Translations under genes and position numbers: made by a program | Part shown: positions 12,691-22,424 of the stretch, piece after piece | Numbering within the stretch: position 1 is the stretch's first letter | How the letters are laid out: each line of letters starts with the position of its first letter | Assembly (NCBI RefSeq): GCF_030272615.1 | Contig: NC_081405.1 | Coordinates: 474,516,008 to 474,580,007 of the forward strand | DNA: 64,000 nucleotides | Direction of reading: 5' to 3' | From: Cryptomeria japonica | Lineage: Eukaryota > Streptophyta > Pinopsida > Cupressales > Cupressaceae | The notes under the pieces: generated by a model | Told to the model about the DNA's origin: nothing | The model's database searches: none | What the model saw: the letters and a program-made list of their open reading frames with translations, nothing else

Positions 12691-13580
12691 TGACGTGGCG
12701 GGCCAGGTCCACATCCTCTACCTTTGTTACCCCGCACGCCATCTTCTTGTGTTTTTTCTTTGGCGTGGGGTAGCGGGGAATCCCATTAGCTTCACTTTTG
12801 TTTATTCTTCGCATTTGCCTCGCAGGATGGCAGGGAGACACCCTCGCATTGTCTTTTGTTATCCTGCATGGTCATCTCTTTATGCTTTTGTTCGGTGCGG
12901 GATAGCGGGGAACACTACTGCATAACTTTGCTTGCTTACCCCACAAGGCCCCTAAGCATCCTTACTTTATCGTGTGGGGTAGCGGGGAACCACATCCATT
13001 TCACCTTTGCTACCTCGCGAGGTCCCCGTGATGTCCACTGACCTGCCATGGGATGGCGGGGAGATCAAACCGCTTACTGTTTACTTACCCGCAGAGCCCT
13101 TTTGGTACATTGAAAATTCCTGCGGGGTGGCGGGGGGAGCAGTCGCCTTTGTCTTTTGTTACCCCGCACACCATCCTGGTGTGCTTTCTCTTCGGCGCGG
13201 GGTAGTGGGGAACCCTGTGCGTTGCTTTGCTCTCTTACCCCGCATGGCCCCTTAACTTTCCTATCCCGCATGGTTTTGCATCTTCACTTTATTGTGTAGG
13301 ATGGTGGGGAAGACCAAAAGTCCTTTCCTTCTGCTTACCCCGCAACACACCTTTAGGCTTTATCCTCTGCATGCGGGGCAAACCTAATCCCTAGCTGGAT
13401 CCATATCTCGTTAGCCCGCACGATACCTTTTGGCTCTATTCTTTAAACCCTGCGAGGTGGCATGGAACATCGCCCCTTCGATTGCTTTGTTACCCCGCAC
13501 GCCATTTCTTCACCCATATTTTACCTTGCAGGGTAAGACGCTCTCCGACTGTGTCTTTCCCTGACTCATCCTGCTACCTC
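12691..13580. repeat. GC-rich ~75-bp minisatellite with CCCCGCA and GTAGCGGGGAA motifs
   Basis: Blocks of TACCCCGCA are followed 20-40 nt later by GGGGTAGCGGGGAA-like text. The second motif recurs near 12774, 12904, 12980, 13054, 13128, 13203 and 13308, with many intervals of 74-76 bp. The two motifs are partly complementary, so each unit can form an imperfect GC-rich hairpin. The block is far richer in G+C than its surroundings and lies between the two inverted hairpin-array elements. Confidence 0.75.
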
Positions 13581-14516
13581 GCATGATCTTGCGAAAAATA
13601 CCTTCCCCTCACCATCCGGTAGCAAAAATAAAAGGAACCAGCCCACCACGGACAAGGACCCTCCAGCCGGTGGGATTTAAGAGATTTGACCGATGAAGAC
13701 GGTCAACTCAAAAATAGAATTTTGGAGCCCGAATAGATGAAAAAGACTCCATCCTGATGTTGTTCCATAACGGATCACTAACCCTCATGTTATGCACCTT
13801 CACATAACCTTCGTGTTATGCATTTTCTGAAAAATAAAGAAGCTGCTAACTCTTTTGAGTACGATAACACGACGTGTTAGCCACACTGAAATCTCATAAC
13901 TGATCTCTACAAGGGTTGGCACAAAAATTGCCAACATAACCTAGGGGTTGGCTTATTTGAACACATTGTTTAGCATATAAGGTTTATTTGTTCAAGAGGG
14001 GATAGAATACTTAGTATTTTAATCTGTGTTCATAGTGCATAAAAAACACATCAATAGAACCCAAGCAATATTTCGCCTTCAAATGCATCCAGCCAATGAA
14101 TTTAGGCATTTTAATTGAAAAGAAACTGACTTTTATTTTACTCAAAAAAGTGCCCTTCACCCCCCTAATCCTAAAATGTGACATACAAAACATCCAAAGG
14201 CAAGCAAACTCATTTTTCATATTGTGAATGAAAAACAAAAATATTTTCCTCCATTGTTGAACTTATTTTCCTTGCTTGCCATTACACAAATAGAGTTGAA
14301 GATTGCTCGTCGAACACTCCCAGTTGGTTGTTGTGCTATTCCAATGCATTTGCAAGTGTTCATTTGTTGTCAAGGAGATCGTAGAGGAAGAATTCTTCAA
14401 AAGAGAGTTTTTTTTTAAGTTTTTGGTTTTTTTTCCTCCAAGTTTTCTTTTACAAATTAACTCTCTTGTTTTGTTTTTAAGTTTTTGTTTTTTTCATTCT
14501 TCTAGGTATCTATGAT
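13581..14516. other. Spacer with an LTR-like scrap and a T-rich tract
   Basis: A stretch near 13985-14065 (TTGTTCAAGAGG... to AACACATCAATAG) matches 18505-18580 on the plus strand and 5010-4930 on the minus strand, so it is a third copy of that LTR-like end. Around 14407-14505 the sequence is very T-rich and ends in TTCTTCTAG, like a 3' splice site. No gene is seen. Confidence 0.4.
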
Positions 14517-14821
14517 GTTGGAAACGCAATCATTGATGTCAAGATGGTAAGAAGACAATGTTATAGATATGTTTGTCATTGATGTCAAGAGTAGAAATAT
14601 TGTTATTGATGTCAATATGCAGCAATAAGTTTATAAGACAAAACAGTTCTGTTGATATCTCAAGAAAGCTTCTTGTGTTATCTTTATAGATGAAGTTGAT
14701 GCATTTGGAACCAAATGGTTTGACAATGAAGGATATTTGTGATAAACGATATCTGCAAAATAGATTCAGTTCATCACACAAGAAGACTATTGTATCCAGA
14801 TTGTGGTGTGTTGTGAAGTAT
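14517..14821 (+). mobile_element. Copia-type LTR fragment (TGTTGG start)
   Basis: The stretch begins TGTTGGAAACG and carries three copies of a TCATTGATGTCAA-like box (near 14531, 14575 and 14603). The same box lies near the 5' end of the complete copia-type LTRs elsewhere in the window. No 3' end or target duplication was found, so the fragment's right limit is uncertain. Confidence 0.4.
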
Positions 14822-15190
14822 TCCCACATCGCCCCATTGCAAATGGGGACCCCTGCTTTTTTGCTTTCTAGGTTAGTTTTCTTAGTTTAGCCTTTTAGGT
14901 CTTGGTTATTGATCTTTGCATTGGAGAATTTTTGGAGAGCTCTTTGGGATAAGATGGTCTCTTTGGGCTAAAGCGAGTAAAATGAGTAGCACAAGACGGG
15001 TGAATATGGATTTCCTTTTTTGAAAGCCTCCCCTTGGTTAGGCATGGGACTCGTTTCTAGGGTTGAGTCTTGATTGGGTTTGAGGAAGATCAACTTGAAT
15101 TCACTTTTGAAAGCGAATTCAGACACACTTAGACTTGGAAATTTGGAGAGAAAGACACGAATTTGCGGTGCGAATTTGAGCTAGAACCTC
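14822..15190 (+). other. Leader segment of the plus-strand element, with stem-loop
   Basis: CACATCGCCCCATT followed by AATGGGGACCCC starts at 14825; CCCCATT and AATGGGG (14832-14848) pair perfectly around a GCA loop. A TTTTTTGCTTTCTAGG stretch follows. This matches the minus-strand leader at 12050-11990 and leads into hairpin array 2. No coding sequence is seen. Confidence 0.55.
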
Positions 15191-16856
15191 AAACTCGCTT
15201 CTGACCCTTCCAAAGGGACCGGAGTGAATTTCCTTAGACTCTTCTCTTGCCCCCCAGTTTAGATCATGAACCTTCTTCTCATGGTTTGAGTGAGAATGTT
15301 AAGGCCTTGTGAATGAGTTGAAACAAGTTTGAATATTAAAACAAGAAGAAATTGAGCTCAAGAAGCAAAATTCGCTCCTAACCCTTCCAAAGGGACAGGA
15401 GCGAACTTCTAAAGGACCTTGTACCTCCCTAAGGTACATGAGCGAAATTGTCAAATCTTGTTTTTTATCAAGCATTTTGAGCAAGGGAACCCCTAAAAGT
15501 GACTTCTTAATTTGATCTAAGGTGAGGACAACGTGAATGAGGGTGAAGAATGAATGTTTGAATGATATCCAAGACTAATCCTCCAATTTCGCTCCTGACC
15601 CTTCCCAAGGGTACAGGAGCAAAATTCTTCGAAGACCCCCTTTTTCACCCAAAGCATTGAAAGGACTTCGTTCTAAATAAAGTAGAAGAGCAAGGGCATG
15701 AAGCTTGAACCTAAAGACAAGGTATATTAGAGAATTTGAGCCCTAGAGCTAAATTCGCTCCTGACCCTTCCAAAGGGTCCAAAGCGAATTTCGTTAGATC
15801 TCCTCTCTTGGTCTTAGCTTAGACCATTACCCTTGCTTCTCAGCCATAATCGAAGGAGTGACCTATCTATGCCTTGTGAGAGAATTCAAACAAGATTGGA
15901 TGATGAAAATGTTAGGAATTTGACCAAGATGGCCAAATTCGCTTCTAACCCTTCCAAAGGGACAAGAGCGAATTTCCTTAAATCTTCCTTTTTGCTCCTT
16001 GTTTGGGCCAAAATCTTTGTTCCTATGGCGTGATTGAGAGAGGATTGATGTATACATGCCTTTAAAGAGAATTGCAACAAAGTGAAGTGATGAAAATGTT
16101 AGGAATTTGAACATAAATGCCAAATTCGCTCTTGACCCTTCCAAAGGGTCCAGAGTGAATTTCATTAGGTCATGTACCTCTCTAAGGTAAACAAGCGAAT
16201 TCGTAAAACTTGATGTTTGACCTTAGCTTTTGAGCAAGAAAACCCCTTAGAGTGATTTCCTAGCATGAACTAAAGCCAGGGCAATGTGGATAAAGGTGAA
16301 AGAATGAGTATTTGAGTGACATCCAAGCCTAATGCCTCAATTTCGAACCTGACCCTTCCAAGGGTACAGGAGCAAAATCCTTAAGGGGACCTCCTCTCTC
16401 ACCTAAGACATTGAACCGATCTCATTTTGGGCCAAATAGAAGACAAATTGACTTGGTTATGGTGGGAAAAGGATTCAAAAGTCAAGTCTAAGATGAAGCT
16501 AAGTGAAAAGGAGTGTGAATTGAGCTTAAAGGAGCAAATTCGCTCCTGACCCTCTCAAAGGGTCCAGAGCGAAATTCTTAGAGGGTCATGTACCTTCCAA
16601 AGGTACCAAGGTGAAATTCTTGAAAAAGCTAATTCTTCACCTCAAACAATTGAATGAATCCCGCTTTGAGTAGATTTGAAGGCAAATTATCATGATCTTG
16701 ATGTGAGAAGGATTCAAAGGTCAAGTCTAAGACAAGATCATAAGAAATGTGCGGTAAATTGAGCAAAATGCCAAATTCGCTCCTGGCCCTTCCAAAGGGT
16801 CCAGAGCAAATTTTCTTTGAGGTCATGTACCTTCCAAAGGGTCCAGAGCGAAATTG
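15191..16856 (-). repeat. Hairpin array 2: same hairpins in opposite orientation
   Basis: Units lie near 15191-15232, 15367-15409, 15584-15627, 15751-15792, 15935-15976, 16122-16163, 16338-16379, 16536-16577 and 16773-16814, plus a half-unit at 16821-16856. They read AAATTCGCTCCTGACCCTT, CC, AAAGGGTCCAGAGCGAATTT, the reverse complement of array 1. Spacing is looser (167-237 bp). Shorter companion hairpins of the form GTACCTCCCTAAGGTAC, followed by an AGCGAAATT arm, follow several units (near 15420, 16174 and 16586). No ORF is supported. Confidence 0.9.
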
Positions 16857-16939
16857 ATCCTAGTGCCTTCTTGTTGATGGTTTGAGGTGAGAAATACCAT
16901 GTTAATATAAGTGCTTGACACCATCTTTTGTTTGTTTTG

Positions 16940-18600
16940 CAGATCTACAAGACCAAGTTGGAAGGAGATTAGGCAAGGACAAGGGCAACCTCTTCAAGCT
17001 TCATCATCATCAAGGACACCTCAAATGCATGGAGGAAGACTCAAAGTGCTTCTAAGTTGAAGGACTTCAAGTGTTCAAGGAATTGCAAGCAATAGAACAA
17101 GTTATCCTCAAGATCTTCATTCTACCACATTAAGAGATCACAAAATGTCAAAGGAGGGATCATACAAACATTTCAAGGCAAGATGAGCTACTAGAGAAGG
17201 TGACTTGACCATGACTTCCTATCACCATTATGCAAAATCAAGAGGAGGCTTCATCAAACACAAGAGAGTCAAGGAGAGGTACGCTATTCATCAAGTACAT
17301 CAAGGAAGGAGGATCAACCAAGATCAGTGCAAGGGAACGTTGAAGAAGCAGATAGTTTCAGAAGAGTTAATCAAAGTTAGCTTCTCATCATCATCACATT
17401 GAATATCAAGAGATACGACATTCCTTGATTAAGCAAGTACCAAACAAGGTGGCATCCCAGTCACTGTTCCTCCAGTCAGAAGGGTCCACATCAGCATGTC
17501 CAGATTCGGTGAACCGGGCTCATGCATGAAGGCACAAACTCCGATGTACCTACCCATGTTTCCTATTGGTTCTCATGCATTGAATGTAATTTTCTCATTG
17601 GCTATAAGGTTTTATTGTAACAAACCCTAATTAGGGTTTTCATCCTAAAATCCTAGCCATTCATTGTAAATCAACCTGAGCCATTGAATTGTAAAGAGCT
17701 CTCTATTTAAAGCTCTGGCTCTTCATTTGTAAAGGTTAATAGAGGTTAGAATAGCTAATAGTCAATAGTGAATAGCCAGTAGAAAAGATATAGTGAATAG
17801 AATAGCAATTAGAGTAGAATAGGAGAAGGCAAGAAATTGTTGCCTAAATTGTAAATGAACTCCATTTTCATTGAAGTTATGGTGAAGTGTGTCGTTTCTT
17901 TGCAATATGCATGGTCTCTTGTTGGATCTTCATGTTAGATGGTAAATGATTAGATTGAATGAAGGAAATTGTTGAATGCACTCGTGTGGAATCCACCTAG
18001 TCCATACCACTAGCCTCTTACTAATTGTAAGGGCGCCCTGCGTGGTCAACTGGCATTGAATGAGCTTAATCTCGAATTGTTATGCGTCTATTGTTCATGC
18101 ATTAACTTGAATGGTGATCAGTGTCTGATGGTGTAACAATTTGAACATATTTGAAGCATCCCTTAGAAGATTGCATTGAGTTGGTGTCGGATTGTTCAAC
18201 CTGATGGTGAGACCGAACCCAAGAGGACTCCACCTAGTCGATCATCTACCTTCTTACATTCTAGGTCTTAGATTAGATTCTCTAAACCCTGTATCTTTTG
18301 ATATTTCTTTATTTCTCAGTGAGTAGTTAGGACTCAAGTTCCAACAGATTAAACGTTCAGGCAATCAAACATAAGTCCCCTTGTGATTCCAGCAAAATCA
18401 CATCACACCAACAGAGCTTATCCACACGTAGAGACCCTACATATAAGAACCTTGGAATTATTTCGATTGATCCTTAGGCAAATCTTCAGCATTCGAATAA
18501 CTTTGTTCAAGACAGGATAAGATACTTAAGGTATTTTATTCTGTGTTCGCATGTGCATGAAAAACACATCAACATGGTCCATCATTCTAACCAAGCAATT
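16940..18600 (+). mobile_element. LTR-like segment B of the plus-strand hairpin element
   Basis: A TTTTGCAG site at 16934-16941 leads into purine-rich text and then an LTR-like unit with AACCCTAATTAGGGTT at 17623-17638, CTATTTAAAG at 17703-17712, CACTAGCCTCTTACTAATTG near 18008, and a 3' block from 18418 to 18575. It is homologous to segment A and to the minus-strand segment at 4900-6035. It follows hairpin array 2 directly; no counterpart of the long ORF lies between them. Confidence 0.5.
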
Positions 18601-19822
18601 TGTATGTTGAACACAATGATGCAATACATGAACAATGGCAGTGATTATATTGATTGAAAAAGTGGTACTTATAAGGCAGATGGACTTCCCATGAAGGAAA
18701 CCGTGAATAATGATGATTCTGAACTTGAAGGGGTCGTGGCTTTCATGGTTGCTCAAATCGAATATTTTGTTCATATGGATGTGGCATCTTTCTCATTCGC
18801 ATGAGTCTTATGAAGGGGTTGATTAGCATAAAGTAAACAAAGAGGTAATCAACTATAAAGAATTGTCTCAAATAAAAGGAATAAGTATGCAGTGGCATTA
18901 ATGTGCCAGTAGCAGCAATAAGAAAACATGTTTATGAAAAAAATAATCCTGATCTGTGTGGACTTTTTAAGATGCATAGAGATGGTGCCTAAGTTAAAGA
19001 CTTATCAACTAAACAAATGCAGCAATCACACTAACACAGTGGCTAAAGGAAATGTTTGCATATTAATATAAGCAAACAACAAATATATTTAAAGATGGAA
19101 GAGAAAATGGTAATCGATTATGATAGCAACGCATTTTTATAAATCATACCTCATAAATAAGAAGCCATTGAATATGATACAAGCAAGTCATACATCACAA
19201 ATAAGGTGGCAGGATAATGTAGTCAGCAATCCATATGAAAGTAGCGATCATGCTTTATCAGATCTGCTAATATATCTACAGTGACTATAGGAGTGTATTA
19301 AAGCAATTTACTAGCAGTTTATTATCAGCACAAACAGCGATTACAATGAGTAATCAAATAGTACAAACACTAATGAAAAGGTGCAATCATAGAAGATAAT
19401 TGGCGAAAGTTTATGATAAATAAAGAGGTGCGATCTTATTAATCAAAATGATAAAAGTTTATTGCATTCACTAAAAGCCACGATTAGGAAGTGATGCGAT
19501 TTGTCTTAGGTTCTAAAAGGTGTGCAAAGCAAGAGATGTGATTATAAGGGAGGAATTGTATTTAGTTGAAATGATACAAATAAAGAAAAGACACAAGACT
19601 TCATTGATGATTTCCCCATTGAAGAGTCCCAACTCTTTATGGAAGATATATAAGGCAGATCCAAATCATTTTTGAAAGTAAGCAAGAAATGCAAGTGTAA
19701 CGTGTATTGTGTAAACATTGAAGATCATATGCACCAAAAAGAGGAAATAGTGCAGAATTAAGAAGACTTGCATGAATAAATTCACGAGGAATTTATAGAA
19801 GAATATTGCCAATATATGAAGG
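18601..19822. other. Unassigned region with a short coding-like stretch
   Basis: Around 18660-18800 (+) an open stretch reads like protein for some 45 codons (GTYKADGLPMKETVNNDDSE) before a TGA, and may be an element remnant. The rest is AT-rich with repeated GCGATC/GCAATC-like text, and I see no domain. Confidence 0.3.
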
Positions 19823-19827
19823 TTTGT

Positions 19828-21220
19828 TGAAAGACTAGGGATTGGCACAAATTTGATTGGTTTGTCTCAACTGAATCTTTGACCAGCGATATAAAAATTT
19901 GGTTTTGATGAGGTTCTTTTGGTTTTTATGCGTTTTTGAGGTTTTTGAATGATAGAATAAATAATGCAATTTTGGAAATCAATACAGGAACAACTTACAA
20001 CTACTGACATTAAATTTCAGAATGTCTGATTTATTAACAGCAACTAACAAATGCCAATAATAAATGAATTTCAACACTAGCATGCCAAATTGGCCTACCA
20101 GGGGTCCAATGCCTTGCCTGGAGGGCTTCTTTATTGACTTTATTGAATGAAAATGCTGCTACAGGAGCTTCCAATGTGCACCAACTGCTCCAACATGTTT
20201 TATTCTTCTAAACAATAATTAACAAAAACAATTGAATGAATAATTGACAATTTTGAAGCCTATTCTAAAATCTTGCCAGGAGAGATCACCAAATTGACTC
20301 AATTTTCCCCACTAAAATGCTGATGTAACTCCAGTATGATGCAATTCTTCCAAACACACCCTTGATTTCCTTATATGAGCTGCTGACAATGAATTCTGAG
20401 CAATATTGAAACCCTTCCAATTATTTCTTTGGCACCCACAGGTAAGATGGAATGGTACGGCCCTGCCTGTACAGGTACGGCTTGCTCAAACTCTGCTGAA
20501 TTGGCTTATTATGACCTGAAATGTGCTCAGATCTGTATTTTATGCACTAAAATAATCTTCAGCGATGCTAACCCTCTGATATGAATCCTTCCAAGGCTGG
20601 TTCAAGGCTCCTTAAGGCTGTCTAGTCGCTGGAAATTCCTTAAATACTGCCCAGAATTGAAAGACAGACCTGGTAATGTCTGCTATTGCTGATGAAACAC
20701 TGAAATCGGCCCTCTATAGGCCAATTTTCACCTTCTTTGCAATTCGATGGAGTGTAGGGTGATAGGGGCTACGTCCTTCACCATTGATAGGAGGTTTTCG
20801 TCTCCCAATACTCTGCAAATCCCTGTGTGGATGCTACAGATCTAATTCCAATGTGCTGATAGCAAAAAATTAATATCGAAAAGAATGAGGAACAAGCTCT
20901 CACACATTGCTTTTACCTCCTACCTCTCACGTCAACCCTAATCCTTAAGATTCCAAGATTCCTTCTACAAATGTGGCGTCCAGCATTGAGGGGGGGTTTT
21001 ACCATGATAAAATAACCACATTTTACAAAACAACTTTTTTTCCCTAGAGGTCCGTACCATGGTCTTCCTTTATAATTTAACTTTATAAAAGTTAATATTT
21101 ATGGCATAAAGGAACTTATAAGCTTTATCATAAAATTTTCAAAGAATATATTTTTACCAATGGCAAAATTTAATCAAGTATGAACCTCTGGTGACGACCT
21201 AGCAAATTGGGGACATTACA
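19828..21220 (-). repeat. 3' LTR of the gypsy deletion derivative
   Basis: It is nearly the same as 25314-26699. Compared with that copy it has an extra GGCCCTGCCTGTACAGGTAC near 20459 and lacks a short TTTGGAATC duplication present near 26442. It ends in GGGGACATTACA on the plus strand. Confidence 0.93.
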
Positions 21221-22038
21221 GTCCTCCCTTCCCAGGATTGCTTGCCCTCAAGCAACACCAAGCAACCTGCTGCTCCACTCTGATAAGAAATCCCAAACGA
21301 ATCAATACCCGGATCCCATACCCAGATGAAGAATCCACTATGGGAGCTGAAGTAGGAGAATGCGACATCACACAAGTTATGAAACATACTGGCAAACCAA
21401 CACCAATCAATGTAATTCACCCCTAACTCTGTCTCTATCTCCAAGATACACCTCTGAACACTTCCATACTGCTGGAAAACTGATGTAGACCCTGCCAAGT
21501 CCAAAAGTGCCAAACAGTCCTTACTAGGACAGTCACTAATTCCTCCAAAACCAACGAAGATGTAATCACCAATCAGCAAGGATACTGCTGTCATGTGAAG
21601 TGGAATCGATGACCAATCCATAGGTGAGTGATGGATACCTTCTACTATCATCCAAGGCATCTCTTGAGTAGCTGGCCCACTCAAAGTATCATCAGTCACA
21701 ACTACATTCTCAATAAAGGAGCAATCAGCGACTGAGTTTTCAAAATTAGACAAGCCTTGTCCATCATTCAATATAGGATAGTGAAGGTCATGAATATGTA
21801 GGAGATTCTTCTTAGCTTGTTGGGCTATCAATTTGGCTTGTCGTGCTCTTGCCAACCAATCTTCATTCAACCTCTGGAATTGTTCTATATCAGCTGTTCC
21901 AAAGTGCACAAAATCTGATTTACTACAAGATGCACCATTATTAGCTTCCAACCAACATGTTGTCATTCCTTTAGGCTTGCCATCTGTTGAAGCTCTCAAC
22001 ACCACTTCCTTCCCATCCACTGAGAACTCTAACTGCAT
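21199..22038 (-). CDS. Open 279-codon frame in place of RT-RH-IN
   Basis: I do not recognise the product. The first ~23 residues (MQLEFSVDGKEVVLR...) continue the protease-RT linker of gypsy elements. The following ~230 residues match no pol domain I know: there is no YxDD, no RNase H and no integrase motif. A Lys/Ala/Gln-rich helical part (RARQAKLIAQQAKKN) is followed by mixed aromatic/hydrophobic text. The last residues come from the polypurine tract and the first bases of the 3' LTR. The frame stays open for 840 bp although the adjacent protease is broken. It could be a captured coding segment or chance openness. Confidence 0.45.
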   Translation of the reverse strand: MQLEFSVDGKEVVLRASTDGKPKGMTTCWLEANNGASCSKSDFVHFGTADIEQFQRLNEDWLARARQAKLIAQQAKKNLLHIHDLHYPILNDGQGLSNFENSVADCSFIENVVVTDDTLSGPATQEMPWMIVEGIHHSPMDWSSIPLHMTAVSLLIGDYIFVGFGGISDCPSKDCLALLDLAGSTSVFQQYGSVQRCILEIETELGVNYIDWCWFASMFHNLCDVAFSYFSSHSGFFIWVWDPGIDSFGISYQSGAAGCLVLLEGKQSWEGRTVMSPIC

Positions 22039-22039
22039 C

Positions 22040-22420
22040 TTATGATAATCAAATGTCTACCTACAAATGGATTGAAGCCACTGCATACCAAGAACCACAT
22101 CATATTGCTCTATCGGTATTACATAGAAATCATCAGTAGAGATAAGTTCCCAACTGAAGGCTAAGTTGAGGAACTCTCATAGTGCAACTCAAGGTACCGC
22201 CAGTGGCAGTTGTCACTCTAAACCCTGAAAATTCCTCAACCAGTAATCCAAACTTCTCAACTGAATGCACACCAAGGAAATTATGTGGCACTAGTATCTA
22301 CCAAACAGTCTACTGGCTGTCCCCTAAGAGTTCCCTTCAATCGAAAGGGGTAATACCAAGGTACTCTGGACAATGAGGCAATCGTAATGTGGGTAGAAGC
22401 CAATGTATCCTCATCACCTG
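22040..22420 (-). pseudogene. Retropepsin-like protease remnant with two frameshifts
   Basis: On the minus strand, the text after gag reads LRGQPVDCLVDTSAT, then after a frame change HNFLGVHSVEKFGL and VTTATGGTLSC, and after a second change FYVIPIEQYDVVLGMQWL. This is the plant gypsy aspartic protease with its DTSAT active site and flap-distal LGMQWL. Two small indels and an in-frame TAG show it no longer makes an active enzyme. Confidence 0.8.
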
Positions 22421-22424
22421 TATC

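Noticed and set aside
10162-16856. CRISPR array from regularly spaced palindromic repeats
   Set aside because: Spacers are 100-150 bp and themselves repeated, the sequence is plant nuclear DNA, and no cas gene is present; it is a hairpin satellite.
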